Position numbers and translations under genes: made by a program. 64,000 bases of DNA from Mycobacterium sp. EPa45 (lineage in GTDB: Bacteria; Actinomycetota; Actinomycetes; Mycobacteriales; Mycobacteriaceae). The notes beneath the pieces are model-generated. The model worked only from the letters and a program-made list of their open reading frames with translations, searched no databases and was not told the DNA's origin. The DNA lies in contig NZ_CP011773.1 in the NCBI RefSeq assembly GCF_001021385.1, forward strand, positions 2,542,001 to 2,606,000, given 5' to 3'. Positions 63,755 to 64,000 of the stretch are shown here, piece after piece; the first letter of the stretch is position 1, and each line of letters opens with the position of its first letter.

Positions 63755-64000
63755 TCATTCACCGTGGGAGCCGTCGCAGTAATGCCCACCCGCAAGTACG
63801 GCAGCCAATGCTTGTCTCGCGATATTCGCAGCATCGCCGGCCCCTAAGCCAAAGGTCTGTTGCAGCTCATTCGCGATGTCATTCACGCCAAGGCCATAGC
63901 TCGCCCGTGCGCACGCAACGGCGGCGACATCAGCGGTGTTCGCGGGCGCCGGTCCGGTTGTCGCTGCGGGAGGAGCTACGACGGGAGGAGCTACGACGGG
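63755..64000 (-). CDS. candidate Hxs precursor peptide (5' part beyond window)
   Basis: 81 C-terminal residues are visible; the frame is open to the right edge. From the N-terminal side: Pro/Val repeats (PVVAPPVVAPPAAT), a helical part with NELQQTFGLGAGDAANIARQ, and the C-terminal tail GGHYCDGSHGE. It lies 80 bp upstream of hxsD on the same strand, where HxsA-type precursors are expected. The tail has one His-Tyr-Cys and one Ser-His but no run of His-Xaa-Ser triplets, so if it is the substrate it is an atypical one. Start and full length cannot be seen. Confidence 0.65.
   Translation of the reverse strand, partial: PVVAPPVVAPPAATTGPAPANTADVAAVACARASYGLGVNDIANELQQTFGLGAGDAANIARQALAAVLAGGHYCDGSHGE
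63968..63997 (-). repeat. 15-bp tandem repeat in the candidate precursor gene
   Basis: Two perfect head-to-tail copies of GGGAGGAGCTACGAC (plus strand) encode the VVAPP repeats. More copies may lie beyond the edge. Confidence 0.7.

Noticed and set aside
1..64000. CRISPR array, rRNA genes, insertion-sequence transposases
   Set aside because: No regularly spaced repeats, no rRNA signatures and no transposase-like frame with catalytic motifs were seen.

Overview
The window reads as the chromosome of a mycobacterium, most likely a fast-growing environmental Mycolicibacterium-type species. The evidence is high GC, GTG starts, many 4-nt ATGA overlaps, a DosR/DevR whose functional residues sit at the same numbers as in M. 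tuberculosis, Acg-family nitroreductases, a fused phosphoribosyltransferase/erythromycin-esterase protein like Rv2030c, an Rv2629-like protein, tandem universal stress proteins, a FadD15-like ligase and an MPT63-like secreted protein. The species cannot be fixed from sequence reading alone.

Layout. 1-12.1 kb: signalling and membrane genes. These are a hybrid histidine kinase cut by the left edge, GNAT, an MPT63-like protein, an MgtC/DUF4010 membrane protein and two OmpR-type two-component pairs. Between the two pairs lies a four-gene redox operon (ApbE, heme membrane protein, NuoF-like flavoprotein, ferredoxin). 12.4-37.8 kb: a dormancy (DosR-type) island. It holds two nitroreductases, the PRT-esterase fusion, USP-dosR, an Rv2629-like protein, a group-3b-like [NiFe] hydrogenase operon with its protease, and an eight-gene operon (small protein, acyl-CoA synthetase, E1 alpha/beta, E2, ACP, two ketosynthases). 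An F420-type enzyme, a second USP, a heme-GAF DosS/DosT-like kinase and a Clp-N-like regulator follow. Candidate DosR boxes lie in front of several of these units. 37.9-43.4 kb: ordinary chromosomal genes (SRPBCC, FadD15-like ligase, secreted proteins, P450). 43.47-43.98 kb: tRNA-Val(GAC), tRNA-Cys and tRNA-Gly on the minus strand and tRNA-Val(CAC) on the plus strand.

43.98-64 kb: an accessory region beginning at tRNA-Val(CAC) with a tyrosine integrase and an excisionase-like HTH. It carries a toxin-antitoxin-like pair with a perfect palindrome over its start codon, a FAD oxidoreductase/TetR divergent pair, a second HTH, a MobF/TraA relaxase-helicase and an AlbA_2-domain protein. A tightly overlapping three-gene operon follows (HEPN-like, zinc ribbon, nuclease-like), then a gene fragment, a GmrSD-like DUF262/DUF1524 protein of clearly different composition, and a gene-poor scar region with a tRNA-like remnant. 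At the right edge is a His-Xaa-Ser (Hxs) type radical-SAM cassette (HxsD, HxsB, HxsC). Its likely precursor peptide runs off the window and ends in a short His/Cys/Ser tail rather than the usual long His-Xaa-Ser repeat.

How parts work together. In the dormancy island a heme kinase (DosS-like) would signal to DosR. DosR would switch on nitroreductases, stress proteins, hydrogenase (H2/NAD(P)H redox balance) and possibly the 2-oxoacid dehydrogenase/ACP/ketosynthase operon. The accessory region combines mobility functions with several candidate defence modules and a peptide-modification system. The two most attractive candidates for undescribed biology are the HEPN/zinc-ribbon/nuclease-like operon (54.2-57.4 kb) and the Hxs cassette with its atypical precursor (60.8-64 kb).
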